The position numbers and the translations under genes are program-made. Positions 24,566-37,550 of a DNA stretch of 64,000 nt are shown here, piece after piece. Below the pieces are notes generated by a model. It was not told the origin of the DNA. It did not search any database and worked only from the letters and a program-made list of their open reading frames with translations. Where the stretch lies: contig JANCRA010000008.1 of the NCBI GenBank assembly GCA_024362935.1, forward strand, positions 34,938,557 to 35,002,556. The letters run 5' to 3'. Origin of the DNA: Setophaga petechia (taxonomy: Eukaryota; Chordata; Aves; Passeriformes; Parulidae). The first letter of the stretch is position 1. Each line of letters begins with the position of its first letter.

Positions 24566-25705
24566 GATTGTTCCTTCCAGCTGTGTCAGGCCATCTTCTA
24601 AACCACCTAGAGGTATCACTTTCTCACAGCATCATTTTCGAAGGTCTCTTTCCTACAGAATCACCATGGCTGTGGCAGAAGGGAGCAACAGGACCTTGTG
24701 GATGGGAAGCCGTGGAAGCAACGTGTGACTACTGCAAGCAAGCTCTCCATCTACCTCCTGTGACAGCAGGCTACTGTGAGGCCTGATGTCTGCTCAACCA
24801 TAAAAGATAATTTTGCAGAGTCCAAATGATTCCTGGAAGATGAGACGAGATCCAGCGACTAAAAAATTGCAGATGGCCTGAAGCCCTCATGCAGGCCAAA
24901 CTCAACTTGGAGCTTTTGAGACCAACAGCTTGCAGAAGAGAGTTCTTTGCCAGTGGATTTACCAGATATAAATTACTTCTTCAAGTGAGGGTGCTGCCCA
25001 TTTTTTATCACATCATTTCAGTAGTTAAGCTGGAGAAAATGTCAAGATTGTAGATCTTGCAAGATTTTTTATCTGAATGGCTCATAGGTGCCAGGGTATT
25101 GTGTTGGTAAAGCTGTTCGACGTATCAGGACTATCAGCCTGAAATCAACTATGAATACAAGTTTTCTTATACTTTTGTTATTTGCATGACATGCATGTTA
25201 TTCATTTTCTTGAACTGTATATTCTTACTGAAACAGAATTTTTACTTCTCAAGTGCTGAAAAGATGACCCAAAGCAAAAGAAAAACCACTTTCTTAAGAA
25301 TCTCCTTTAGAGCCCAGCACTTTATTTGGAAGTTCCCATCCAAAAAATAACCATAAGCTGAGTCTCAGACTTCTCAACCCTCATGAACAAAAAAGTTCAG
25401 CAATTCTGATGGGCTTTTAGACATTATTAGTGACGTGCACAGACTGAAGAGAAGATTCTCCTTTCAACAAAGCCATTAACACCCTACTTTATGCACATGA
25501 ATCTTCTGTGATGCTTTAGTTTCTCCCTCCCCTTGTAAGAAACTGCAGGAAACAAACTTCTAGGACTCATCACACAATCAATATTCAGTACATTAAAACC
25601 TCAACTTATCTCAATGTAGATGCTGTACATTTAATCTCTGTCACTAGCCCTGTGTACTGTCTTGAGTACATAGAAGGAATTTCAATAAATATTTTATAGA
25701 TCTCT
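24566..25705 (+). other. Candidate terminal exon (unsupported transcript)
   Basis: A strong acceptor-like pyrimidine run (CTCATTTTTTTCCATAG) ends at 24,565. Downstream sequence is GC-richer than its surroundings for about 400 bp. One + frame is open from the acceptor to a stop at 24,786 (about 73 codons, ending TAGYCEA) and another to 24,728. At 25,684-25,689 there is AATAAA in the context TTCAATAAATATTTT, followed within 50-60 bases by a GT-rich stretch (CAGCTTGTGTTTTATTG). This is the arrangement of a last exon with a 3' UTR of about 0.9 kb. No protein family is recognised and no upstream exon was found, so a lncRNA end or chance are equally possible. Confidence 0.25.
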
Positions 25706-28700
25706 TCAAAGGCTTAATTTTTTTCACTTTTGTCAGCTTGTGTTTTATTGTTTTATGACTCCTTTTTATCAATATGTACACTATTCCTATGGACAATAAT
25801 TATGATATTTTTGATAGCTTGAAGCTAATCCCTTAATGAGGTTATTTTTTATTTTAATTTCACTTTCCTGAAAAAAAGCATTAGATGCTTTCAATTGAAA
25901 GCTCTCTGGTTTTAGGGTTTAGTTTTTCTCATCCATAATTACCATTAACATCTGTCTTAACTATCCTTCTAATAGTTTTATTTTTCAATACTTGTTCTTT
26001 CACACCTTTTTTAAAGCTGCAGTATTGATTGTGGTGGGAATTAACTTACCATTTTAAGAATAATTCTTTAAAGTTTCTCATTTAATTCTTGAGGTTTTTG
26101 TTAATAAAAAAATTCTAGGAGAGAACCAATAAACTGAATTTATCTAGATGTTCTGCTGGGATTTTTCCTTTATTTTTCAGAACAACTACCTTACCACATT
26201 TTGCTCTGTGATGGATGACACAAATGAATAAAGGTATCAGATCTCCCCTGTATACACCAGCACTATTCACCACCACCACTTTCATGAACTTAGAAATCAA
26301 TCTAACATTTCCAAGTATTAGAAATATAAAATTCTAAACTTCGCAAAATACAAAAGAGCCTATGGCTAAGTGTTTATTGCTGCATTTCACAGATTCTGCT
26401 TTTTTATTTTGAACAACTTACACTTCAGTGAGTAAATTTGCATCTGAAGAAAACATGGCCAAGCCTAACGAAGGGGAGTTTTAGTGCTGTTTTGAAAAGG
26501 TATCATTCATTATTGTTCCTATCATTAATTTCTCAGTTATAAATAAACAATGTCTGTTTCACTAAATTGCTAGTGTTTTGCTGTTTTTAAAGGCAGAAGA
26601 GAAAATTACATGCAAACACACTCTCTTAAGCACTAAATATCCAGTGAGATGCCTGAATAAGATATTACTGCAAGGGTTGAGGGAAATTTTACTTTTTAGC
26701 TTTGTTCCCAGTTTCCTGGTATACTCAATCCTGTCCTCTCTCCATTCAGTAGTTTGCCTAATTAGGTCCAGGGAGTTTGCCTACTTAGATCCAGGGTTCT
26801 GTTTAATTTTCTGTATATTTTCTCTGTCATTTTTACCCCATTCTCTTTTCTTTTTTTTTTTCCTGAGTATATTTAGTTTGCCTACAGGTGTCTAATATAC
26901 CAAAGTAAAATAAAAGTCACAACAAACAGCTCCATCCAGTGGTTCTCTTTGTGACTGAATTTCCCATTTTCATTTTGAGCAATTAATTTAGATGAATGCT
27001 GTGGAAAATATGTGTGAAGAATATGAACATCAATATGAAGTAAACAAACATCCCCCATAAGTTTCATCTTTCTCCCATAACTTCATTTTTCTACAACACA
27101 AATTTCCTGTCTATGATTATGCAGACAAATGCAAAACACTTGTAACCCAAAGATAAGAGGGAGCTTATCTTATATAAAAACTGAACACATCCACAGAAGA
27201 TGCACTTCCTTGTATATTATTTTTCCTTTTAACTGGTAAATTTAAAAGCAAAGGTATTTTAGTTTGATTTTGAGTCTAAAGAATTCCGTTTTAATTAAAT
27301 GAGATCAATATCTGGGTTTTTTTAAGTAAACAATAGGCAATATTTTTACTGTCATCATCAGTTATGTGTGCCTTTCTGCAGTAATGTTACAAATAAAATT
27401 ATGAAAAAGCTTCAAAATACCTTGAAGGGGAGACAGCTGGCATTGCTTAGATATTAATCTGAAATTACCAGATTTCTAATTTATAAAACTGGGACAACAC
27501 ATGTCAGGGAAGCATCAGCAGGGGCTTTGGGAGGCCACACTTCTAGCCCCATCCTTTTGTCCCGTGGACCCTTGTTTATCGAGAAACTCAAAGGACTGTG
27601 CTTGAGGAGAGAACCTGTAGAGCAACTCATTCAAAATGAAGGCACAATGAAAGTTTTTGAAAACTTTTGCATACCAACCCATTTGAAAACCTTTACATAT
27701 CACATCTATCATGCTACATATTTTCTTCTGTGAATGAAACATAACTGTGAGAAATTAAATATATGCAAACAGACATGCATGATGCTCTGAGGCTGAGGCT
27801 CCTTCCTTATTGCTAGGTCATTTTCTTTTCAGGTTAAATATGATGAAATATTCTTTTCTGTAAATTTGATGCGCAAATTGCAAATAAATTACTGTGGCTC
27901 TAGTTTGCAACAATAATTTTCTGAGACTATCTGCCAAGTAATGTTTTAATTATTGAAGAGTTGTATTTTGACTACTAAAATACTGCTCAAGACTGGGAAT
28001 TTATGCATCTTCACAAACTCTTATTATTGCTATTAAGCTTCCATTTATACTTTTTATCTTTGCCATCAAGTTTTGTACCCTGTGCTATAGATTCATATGT
28101 ATTTGTTTCTTTTCCTACTAGAGAACACTTGAGTATCAAACTGCTCTGAAATTCATTCTTGTATTGCCGCAGAATAAATGTAATTTATTTACTGATAAGC
28201 AAGGCACAGCTATTCATTATGCCTAGATTTAAATATCGTTCTAATTACTCTAAAACAAGTTTGGCCAAATTATTCTCTGAATTATAGCAAAAAAATTAGA
28301 TAAGCAAGTACAAAACTGTATCTTTAAAGATATCCTCTACTGGGTAAACAAAGAAATTATCCTACTTAAAACAAAATACTATGCTGTTTTATCTCAATTC
28401 CATATTTTTAATGCTTTCTAATATTGAAAATAGCATTTGTTTGCTCAATATGAGATACCGAAGTCAGTGATACAATTTAAGCATTAGAGTACTGTACTGT
28501 CAGAAATTATAGAAATACAATATATTGTTATTGCAACACAAGATTGGGCTGAAATGCAAGAGAAGTAGAAAGACTTGCAGGTAGTTCTGCTACAATTGAT
28601 AAATTCTCCAAAGATCAGCACATTTCTCCATTGATGAGGGATGTGGTAGTCTGGGATCTGATATTCATTTGTTCCTGTTTTTCTTGTAATAATTTTCCAG

Positions 28701-29350
28701 TTTGAAAATTTCTCTAACCAAAATTTATTTCCATTTCTGCACTATGTTGTACACATTGCCAAAACTACTGTTATGGAACTGGTCATAAAGTCAGTGTAGA
28801 AAAATACAACTCAAAATAAGAAGGCAGTAGTACTTTCCAACAGAAGAGCTCTGCAAATCCATGACACAGCAATAAGTCTATAAATAGCAACTGGTAGTTC
28901 CAATTCAATCTTACACAAGGGATCTTCTCTTGTTCTAGGTCAGAATTTTCATAATTTAGGAGCAACAATATGTGATAAAGGCATATAAACCTGTACAAAG
29001 CAATCCAACAAGAATCACTAGGTAGTTCATGATCAAGAGAACAAAATCTACAAAGTATTCATAATATACTTAATTTAACAAGTGTTAGTAGACAAGATTT
29101 CATGGCTTTATTTAAAGACAAAAAAAATCCTACAGACTTTGATTTTTCACTTATATATGCATTATCTAATTAAATTTTATATTTGGACTTATTCATGTCT
29201 AAAAGGACTGAAGTTTTATGTTTTAGAACACAGACAACATTGCTGCAGTGGTTATTATTTCCACCTTATTGGGCTAGAAACAGTAGGCCAGATATTCAGT
29301 CTGAGTTTTACATGACTGCAAATCAGACTAAATGACAGTATTGAGTCTGC
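25706..29350. other. AT-rich unannotated DNA
   Basis: No mobile element, RNA gene or exon with good splice signals was recognised. Composition is strongly AT-rich with stops in every frame. Confidence 0.55.
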
Positions 29351-32300
29351 TTGGAGGAGGAATGTCTGGACAAGGCTACATGGTGCCATGGTCATACCCA
29401 TCACAGCAGCCAGCTTGAGATGCCCCTTAGGAGGATAAGAGGTGCCAAACCTTCACCACAGTGTTATCTAGAAAAGACATGCAATTGTGGTGCTAAAACA
29501 CTGCAAAGAAAAAAGAAAATTTTGAACAAAGAGTTTTTTGACCAGGGGTTTGACTTTTGCTTCAGAACATGTGCCTCATGTGAAGTACTCTGTACCTCAA
29601 GTACCAATCATAGCTGCTTAAAATCCAAATCTGTATTTAATTGTCTATTCATATGTGAATTACATAATTTCCTCACATTATCTGTGAGTGGCATTTAAAA
29701 ATAAGAATTTATTTTAGTTTTAATCTTTGAAACAGTAATAGAAACAGAAAATTAAGATTCCCATTGCCTTTGCATAGATTTTTAGCAAGAAAATTTACAT
29801 CTGCTGACTGAAAAATAGAATAACTATCATATACTAAGTATGCATTACTTCCCATGCTCACTGCCAACCTTAGAATTATCATCTGAATCATAACATATAA
29901 TTTCCCAGAGCTGGCACTTCAGGAAAATAGTCACTCTTCAGATTAGATGCTTACCATGGAAAAATACCAACAGAAAAACAGAAGGAAATTAATATATTAC
30001 ATACACAATTTTCACTTGCAGATCTGGGAAAGGCACAGGAAGAGAGAACTGTGAAAGAAACCTCTAGGTTTCAGTGCATGTTAAAGTACATTGAAATGGG
30101 CAGAAATTTTCTTACTGCCCCATCAAGAAGCATAAGAGAAGTCATAAATAGTGCAGAAGGTTTCTTTGGCATCTTCAGCTCCTAAATCTTTCAGTCACAG
30201 GCTCTGTTAGAAAAGCAATTGAGAAGTTTATCCCAAAACCAAAACATGTCTTCCTCTGCCAACTGCAATCTGGTGTACTACAAAGACTACTCTTTCTGAT
30301 TCACTTCCAGAGAATATTAATGTAGACTGACCACACTGTAAGATGGAACCTGGACCTGCTAATGAATTAATAGGGCTTCTCTTTTGTTTTCATAGCCAAG
30401 GACTATTGATTTCTGCAACAGTGAAACATATGAAGTTAGTCTGTGCTATAAATAGATTTGTCTTGCTGCATTAAATCTTGCAAAATTGAAGGATGGAAAG
30501 TCTGTATAAACTCCCTATTCCTATATTTGCCTTATATATTGTTTGAATAAATCAAAGATGGAAATATAAGAGGACTTCTCATATTTTTTCTAGAAAAACA
30601 ATTTAAAAGGGTGACTTACAAGAATTTTTTTAAATTATCTTTAAAAACCTGTTTTTTAGTGTCTCAGAGATCAAGTCAAATAATGGCAGAGAGTCCTTTT
30701 TCTCATAGCAAAGAGCATTAGCAAAGGGTCATGTTATTCTGAGAAACTGAGATCAGAGAAATTTCAGTCTTGTTAACACTTGTGTGGAAAATTTTGTGTC
30801 TCTGCCTACTCTAGAATATAAACAACTTTCCCTAATTTTCACAATTTTACAGTTATTTCCTTAACCTCTCTTTGAGAACCAGTCTCAAAGACTGCAAATA
30901 CAGCAATTACTAAACAAAATAATCAGAATTCCATGTGTCTGAGGTGAAGGGAATGGGACACAACATTAGAAAACTGTTGTGCTTCAGCTTAAAATTGCAA
31001 TTCCTTTTCCTATGAAGCCCAGATTTACAGTTGCCAGGCAGCCTGTTAGGCACACAAATCCCAGAGACTGTATACTGGGTCATATCAGGTATTTTTGCTA
31101 TTAATCAGCTCCCAGTGGTTAGAATGAAAAAGCTACATTTATAGAGAAAATATTTCAATTATGCAAATGGATAGGAAGGAACATGCCACTCCATTAGACC
31201 TGTGATGCGGATGATGACTTCCTCCTTGTCCTTGCCTAAGTTTTTATCTAGTGCTTTTCAAATGCTTTCATGCTTTTGGCAAAATGAGTCACTTCTCCAT
31301 TTCACAGATATTTTTCGGATATAAAGCCTGTATGCTATAATACAGAAACAAAAGAGAACCAGGAGTCCTCAAATGCACACTGTGTTGTCATTTAAAGAAC
31401 TTTTCCACAAAGAAAAGCAGGACTGAGTCACAAAGCAGAGAAAATTAATATCCAGTATTACTCGCTGGAAATAATATAACAAGTTCTGTCTCATGGTTCT
31501 CTCAGGTATTCCATAAGCTGAATGTGTGTCGAAGTGAATAAACTATTCAAAGCTAAAACTTCACAGCCTGAGGTGTTATAAACACAGTTAAGAGTAAGCT
31601 GCAGAGACTTGGACAACCATTACCCATATGGCACAGGACTCCATTCACCTGCATTATCAATACGGTATCTCTTCCTCAGAGCTACATTTAAAAAGAACTG
31701 TTTTTCTCCCTCCAGTTCATGATTTATAGTAGTAATATTAATGTTTCCAACATAGAAATATAATTCTTCTCTTAGCCTTTTCTTATTCCTCATTATCTGA
31801 TGGTTTTATAGTATGGAGATTTATTAACAAAAGCAGTTTATTTTCGAAAAATAAAAGTGACTTATGTCCATCTAGCTATTTTGATAGCTGCATTGGGAAG
31901 CTTATTCAAAATTAAGTCACCCAGTTTTATACATAAAATAAAGAAACTGATGAAACACACGGCTATTAACTTAACAAACAGCACTTCCTCTTTGAAATCA
32001 TAATCATAAATGCAATAAACTCATAATCTCTAGGAAAAAAAGTCCTTTTGAAAATAATTGAAACAAATATCTCAGGTGTATAATGACTAAGGAATGCAAA
32101 TAAACTAGAGAGGTAAGTATCAAGAGAAAAAGCACACATTTTGTAATGAGACAGGGCATGACTATTGTGCCTCACATACAATTCATAAAGTTATGCACCT
32201 TAGGCAGAGGCAACAGTCAGTAGAGTGTAGACTGCTGTCAGTAATTACCTCATTGACGTATCTAACAGTAATATTAACGCTGACAGAAGAGGAAAGAATA

Positions 32301-34430
32301 TATTTCACCACATCATGAGATGCCATGCCCTAGCATCAAATCATAACAAATTTGAGTCATATAAATCTGAAATAAAAAGAAAGAGGAGGTTAGTCCTTCT
32401 TAAGAGAAGTTCCCAAGCTTCTGTGCTGTGTGATTCTGGACAGCTGGAGGTGAAAAGATGAACTTTTTCTCTAAGGTTTGCTGGGTGTGGAGAATTGATA
32501 CTGTACCTTACATGCCAGTCCCCACACTTGACTATAACTGTAATAGCTTATACTGGGTTTTTTACCTATTTTTGTACCTTGGTTCCATTATTGCAAAATA
32601 TATGCTTCAGTACAAACCTGTTTCTTGCCTAAGTTATCAAACAAACTCTGCAAATGTAAACAAAAGGATTTTGTTCACAATGTACAAGAAGCTTAAAACC
32701 AAGATGTTGATGAGCAGCACCAATCACCCTATTTATCAAAATGTACCAGAACCTCTCTGACCTGCCATGTGAATTGATCTAGAAACTGAAAATGTGAGAC
32801 TCCGTACAGAATGGTTGAGTGACCAGGATTCACACAGAAAACTGTCTGACTTTCAGCAAATAATGGAATGAGCATTCAACACAAAATGTCTGAACTTAAA
32901 GCTTTTGCAACACTATGAGAAAAAATATTTGCATCTCTTTTTCTTTAAAACTAGGAATCTCAACAGCCTGCTACAAAAGATAATCTGATGTGGTCTGCAT
33001 AAAAGCAATTTGCTTTAAAAAAAGAGCAGCACTAAAATCTAATTTCTTAGATTTAGGATTAAAATTCTAAAGACCTTTCAGCTGAAGTCATCTAGTAGGA
33101 GGCAAATCTATGCCATGCTAATCTGACATCTGAAATTGCATCTAAGCTAGAGTTAGATCTTGACCATCAAACCCCCAGTTCATCCTCCTGACCACAGCTC
33201 TTTTAAAAGGCTTTTCCATCATACATTTCAGTCCCCAGCAAAGACAGAAAAAGTATTCCTGTGTTCATGTCAAGCTGGTAATGAACTCCATGCTCTCTCT
33301 CTGCTTTAAGCATTAAAAATTTCCAGTGGTCTCTAAGCAAGCAAGGAGGCATATTGTGCTGCTCTTTTTATTACAAGAAAAATATGGACAAATCATTCCA
33401 TTGTTAAAAGAACCCGCAGCCTCTAGATTCTGAAATAGCTCTTCATTCCTCAGACACTAAAACTGTTCCTCTCTGAAGAGCCTTTTGTGACACAAACACG
33501 CAGAAAGCCTTCTGGCTGTTTTATTATCTTACAGAGCCCTGTGTTCTTTTGCAGAGGCCCCACACCCGCTGCAGCACCAGCACCATAAATAAACAACACA
33601 CTGGAAAGGATGAGCCCTTTCAACAGCCCTCCACGGAGAAAGGCATCTCAGGGCTGCCTGCTGCTTGCAAAAGTGAAGTGTGATGAGCAGAGAGAAAGGG
33701 GCAGGCACGGACAGCCCCTCAGGAGAATGCTGGCTGGGAAAGGTTTTTAATTTATCTGCTTCCCTTAGCGATCATCCTGGGGATGTTAGACTTCTGCAAA
33801 CTGATGGCCTTCCCCCTGGGTGCCTTCCCTCTTTGTTTGCTCTCTCCCCTCAGATGTATGTGCACAATGCTGACAATGATACACCGCTAGGAAGGGTTTG
33901 AAATCAGGCAAAGACAAACCTGAGTAACCAGCACTCTGTGGGAAATCATGAGCAAAACTTACCATCAGAGGTGGAGGGGTGCCCTCTTGGAAGTCTCACA
34001 AAGGTAGAAAGTACACTTTCTGTGTAAGTAGTTTTGCTCTCTTTTTGTGGCTAAACACTGAGCACTTTCTGCTTGCTTGAACAATTGATGGATTTTTGTC
34101 TGGTCAGAAGGCAAGGCTTGTACAAGTTAAATCAGGAAATCTCTGATGTGCTGTCATGCATAGCATCCATATCTCCATGCTGTCAACAAGAGGAGGACTT
34201 ACAAAGCACGAACCTACAGAGGTGGTATTTGCCTTCTTCTGCATCTCTCAGGAACAGCTGATAGAGGTCATCTGGATCCTCTGCTGCTTAGTCAATAGCA
34301 AATGGGATTTGAAGATGCTGTCACTTTGTTCAAGACAAGCCAAGACAGGCTCTGAAAGGTGCCATGTCAGCTGTAACAGCAAATGCTGAGCTTCTGTAAT
34401 GCTGAATAATTTCTAGTCACCTTCAAAAAT
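29351..34430. other. AT-rich unannotated DNA, GC-richer patch at 33.5-33.9 kb
   Basis: Most of this span holds nothing recognisable. At 33,541-33,900 composition shifts to GC-richer. Two acceptor-like sites lie there (TTATTATCTTACAG and GTTCTTTTGCAG), but no good donor follows. A donor-like GAG|GTAAGT lies near 32,113 without a convincing partner acceptor. Confidence 0.45.
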
Positions 34431-35083
34431 TATAGAATTATAGAATACTTTGAATTGAAAGGAACTTTAAAGATCATCTAGTTCCAACCTCACTGCCATG
34501 GGCGGGGACACCTTTCATCAGACCTGGTTGCTCAGAGCCCCTCAACCTGGCCTTGAACATTTTCAGGCATGGGGTATTCTTATCTTCCCCAGGCAACCTG
34601 TTCCAGTGCCTTCTCACCCTCACAATCAAGAATAATCTTAACACCTAATCTAAACCTACCCCCTTTCAGTTTAAAGATATTTCCTCTTGTCCTATCACTA
34701 CATACCCTTCTGAAAAATCCTTCTCCATCCCCCTTTAGATGATGAGAGGCTCAATTAGGTCAACCCAAAGTCTTCTCCAGACTGAACAATATCAATTCTC
34801 TAATCTTGTGCTCATAGATTAGGTGCTCCAGCACTCTAACCTTTTTGGTTGCCCTCTTCCAGACTTGATCCAACAGGTCCATGTCCTTGCTGTGCTGGGG
34901 ACTCAGAGTTGGATGCAGCACTGCAGGTGGGGTCTCCCAGAGCAAGGGGAAATCTCCCCTCCCTTGCATGGCTGGCCACGCTGCTCTGGATCCTGCCCAG
35001 GATAGGATTGGTGCCCTAGGCTGTGAGTGCACATTGCCAGGGTGTGTTCAGTCTGCACAATTCATCACTAGCCCCACCAAATA
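34431..35083 (-). mobile_element. CR1 LINE 3' fragment (about 650 bp)
   Basis: Reverse-strand CR1 opening with TATAGAATTATAGAATAC and GAACTTTAAAGATCATCTAG, the antisense 3' terminus. It runs through CAACCTGTTCCAGTGCC, TTTCCTCTTGTCCTATCAC and GTGCTCCAGCACTCTAACC into antisense ORF2 (CCAACAGGTCCATGTCCTTG, then GGGGTCTCCCAGAGCA). The minus frame 34,760-35,032 preserves ORF2 residues such as DLLDQVWKRATKKVRVLEHL. Similarity ends at about 35,083 where the 5' truncation lies. No intact frame remains. Confidence 0.92.
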
Positions 35084-37479
35084 AAGCCATTTGTGAGGAC
35101 ATTGCAGCATCCTTGAGTAGCCTGGTGACATGAGTTCTACCTATGTAGGGCACAGTCCCTGGAGTTCTACACAGCAACTCCTGCAGCCTCTGCCTGACAT
35201 GAAAGTGCCTCTCTGGTCTGATGGGGTGAATCCCTAAGTTCCTTTTACTATCATTAAGGAATTTTTCTGCACACAAACTAAATATTTGGTTCATAATCTG
35301 TATAAATGTCTAAGAACCTTCCCTTGCTAGAAAGTTAATATTCTTTTGCAGACCTCAAGAACTGAAGGAAACCAATATTTGACACAATTTTTCTGAGAAG
35401 GCTGCCTGACCTACCTCCAGGGTACCAGTCCTACCTGACTTCAACCCCATTTCACTGTATCAAAGAGTGTTATTGCAATGCTACTGTGTACAGTGGCAAC
35501 TGTACAGGGGATTGGTTTAAAAAATCAAAATGGATCCATCCCAGCAAGTAAGCTATCACTGAGTAGAACTAAAAAATAGATATGTCTCCCAGGCAAGTAA
35601 TCAATGAGTGGAATCAGCCATCTTTTCAGAACTCACAAGCAATTATTATTCACCCAGAAACTGCCATAGAATGATATTTCATTATATTTGTACATGCACA
35701 AGTTTTTTTTTCTCTGTTCCAGATTTTTCATCTCTCTCCAGTGGTCACTTTCCAAAATCATCTGGAAAACCAGATCTCCTTTTCAAGTCTTTTACATGCC
35801 TTTCTACCCAGTGGCTCTTCTTTTAGCTCTTAGCTTGTAAAAATTGATGTCAGATCATTCACCGTGCACTGCTTCTGCTTCTGTCATTCTGTTAGTTCCA
35901 TTGAGGTCTGATAATTCTTGATGAGAACTTCGTAAGAATAAATTCAAACAAGTGTTTGAATTTTGTTTGTAAACAGTTCTTACTTAATATCCACAAATAA
36001 AGTAAAAACTGCTATTTCCACAGTATAAATTTGCTTCCTTAAGCTCCACTGATAGAAATGGGGAAAAACAAACCTGATAGTACTCTCTTTTTTCTTTCTG
36101 AACAGCAAAACATTCATGCATCCAACATTCCTAATTTACTTGAAGCAAATATGTTTTCACTTATATTACTAAACATGAAGACAGTAGAAACACTATCCTG
36201 TCTGATAAGTAATAAAGCAATTATTATTAACAAAGGATGAAGGGAAATTTGAAGATCAAATAGCCAAAACATTATTTCATTGAGCAACTGAAAATTGGAA
36301 GAAAAATGAGAGAACCATTAAGACATGAGCATACTTTACACACAAGCTATATAATATCTTACCAAAAATTTCAATTTAATCACCTAATAGCTTAGCACTA
36401 AGGATATATCAAGAAGGTGATACTGAAGAGTAAACTAAAAGGTAGCAAATAAGCTGCTTGACAATTTCAAATTATATTTATGCTTGCTTGGCCTATTTAT
36501 CTTGCATCTAATGAGGAAAAGTACTCAGAGGGAAAGGTTAAAAAGATAACCAAAATCAAAATACAATACAATAAAGGAGAAAAAGCATAGCTTTCTTTCT
36601 TCTGAAAAGTTTGGTCAAATTCTAGGACTCAGATATGTAGAAAAGAGCTGGATGAGTCTTCCAATAGAACAGACTCTTAAATACTAGATGACCTATGAAA
36701 TTCTCTGTTGATGACACCTTCAAAATTGGTCTTTTGTCTGTTGTTGTCCCCTCAGAGATGCAAAATATAACAAGTTCCTGTTAAAATCTTATTCTTTTTT
36801 ATTATACTTAAGATATGTGTAAAGTTCTAGTGAATTTCCTTGCCTGTTAAACATCTTTCCGTTTCACAGTGATTTCTTCTTAAAGATCTGACTAAAGAAA
36901 AATGTTTCTTTGACCTCCTCCAGCTTTTGCTGAGAACAAAATTGAGCTGGGTTTCTAAGGTCCTCTTTGAACTTGATTTCACTGCTGAAGAAAGGCTACA
37001 GTTAAATTAGGAGCTTCAACAAGTTTCTAAAACTTATATAAAACCCTGTCCTATGGACTTCATCCTCTGTCAAGTTTTAGTTTTCAAATGACATAGTGTG
37101 TGCTATTTAAATCTTTTCTTCCTATCTCTTGCAAAGTATTTTATGGTGTAATAGAGCTATGGCAGCAAATTTGTGAGCTTTTCATACCCATTATTCCAGA
37201 GAAATCTCTAATTAATACAGTGATTTTGTGTCTTGGTAGCAATTGTGAATTGTGTGAATTATTGTGAATGCTTCATTTATTGTTCCATATAAAATTGTTA
37301 CCATTAGTTAAGAACAGCACAAAAAAAGATGTTTTGTTTATCTGAAATCAGAATTTATGGAACATCTAATTTCTCCAAGGAATAAAGTCTTCTTTTCCCA
37401 TGTGCCTGAGAATAATCAATAATTAATGATGTCTGTGGTATTAATGACTCTCTGAACATCCCAATAACTCTATTTTTAG
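35084..37479. other. Unannotated DNA
   Basis: The first 200 bases are GC-richer and may be a further diverged repeat, but were not recognised. The remainder is AT-rich with no supportable feature. Confidence 0.5.
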
Positions 37480-37550
37480 GCACAGCTGATATTTGTGGAA
37501 CACCACCAAGTCAAAGAACACAAAGAAGAGAAGGCACAATTTTTAAATAG
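37480..37550 (+). other. Candidate internal exon, 71 bp
   Basis: The segment is bounded by an acceptor-like AACTCTATTTTTAG and a donor-like ATAG|GTAGGA. Its interior is rich in purine words of the exonic-enhancer type (AAAGAAGAGAAGG). One frame is open throughout and reads as a polar, helix-like peptide (AQLIFVEHHQVKEHKEEKAQ, then FLN). I do not recognise the protein. The donor is only moderate, so this could be chance. Confidence 0.25.

Noticed and set aside
32077..32112. Short exon ending at a GAG|GTAAGT donor
   Set aside because: The only nearby acceptors lack a pyrimidine tract.
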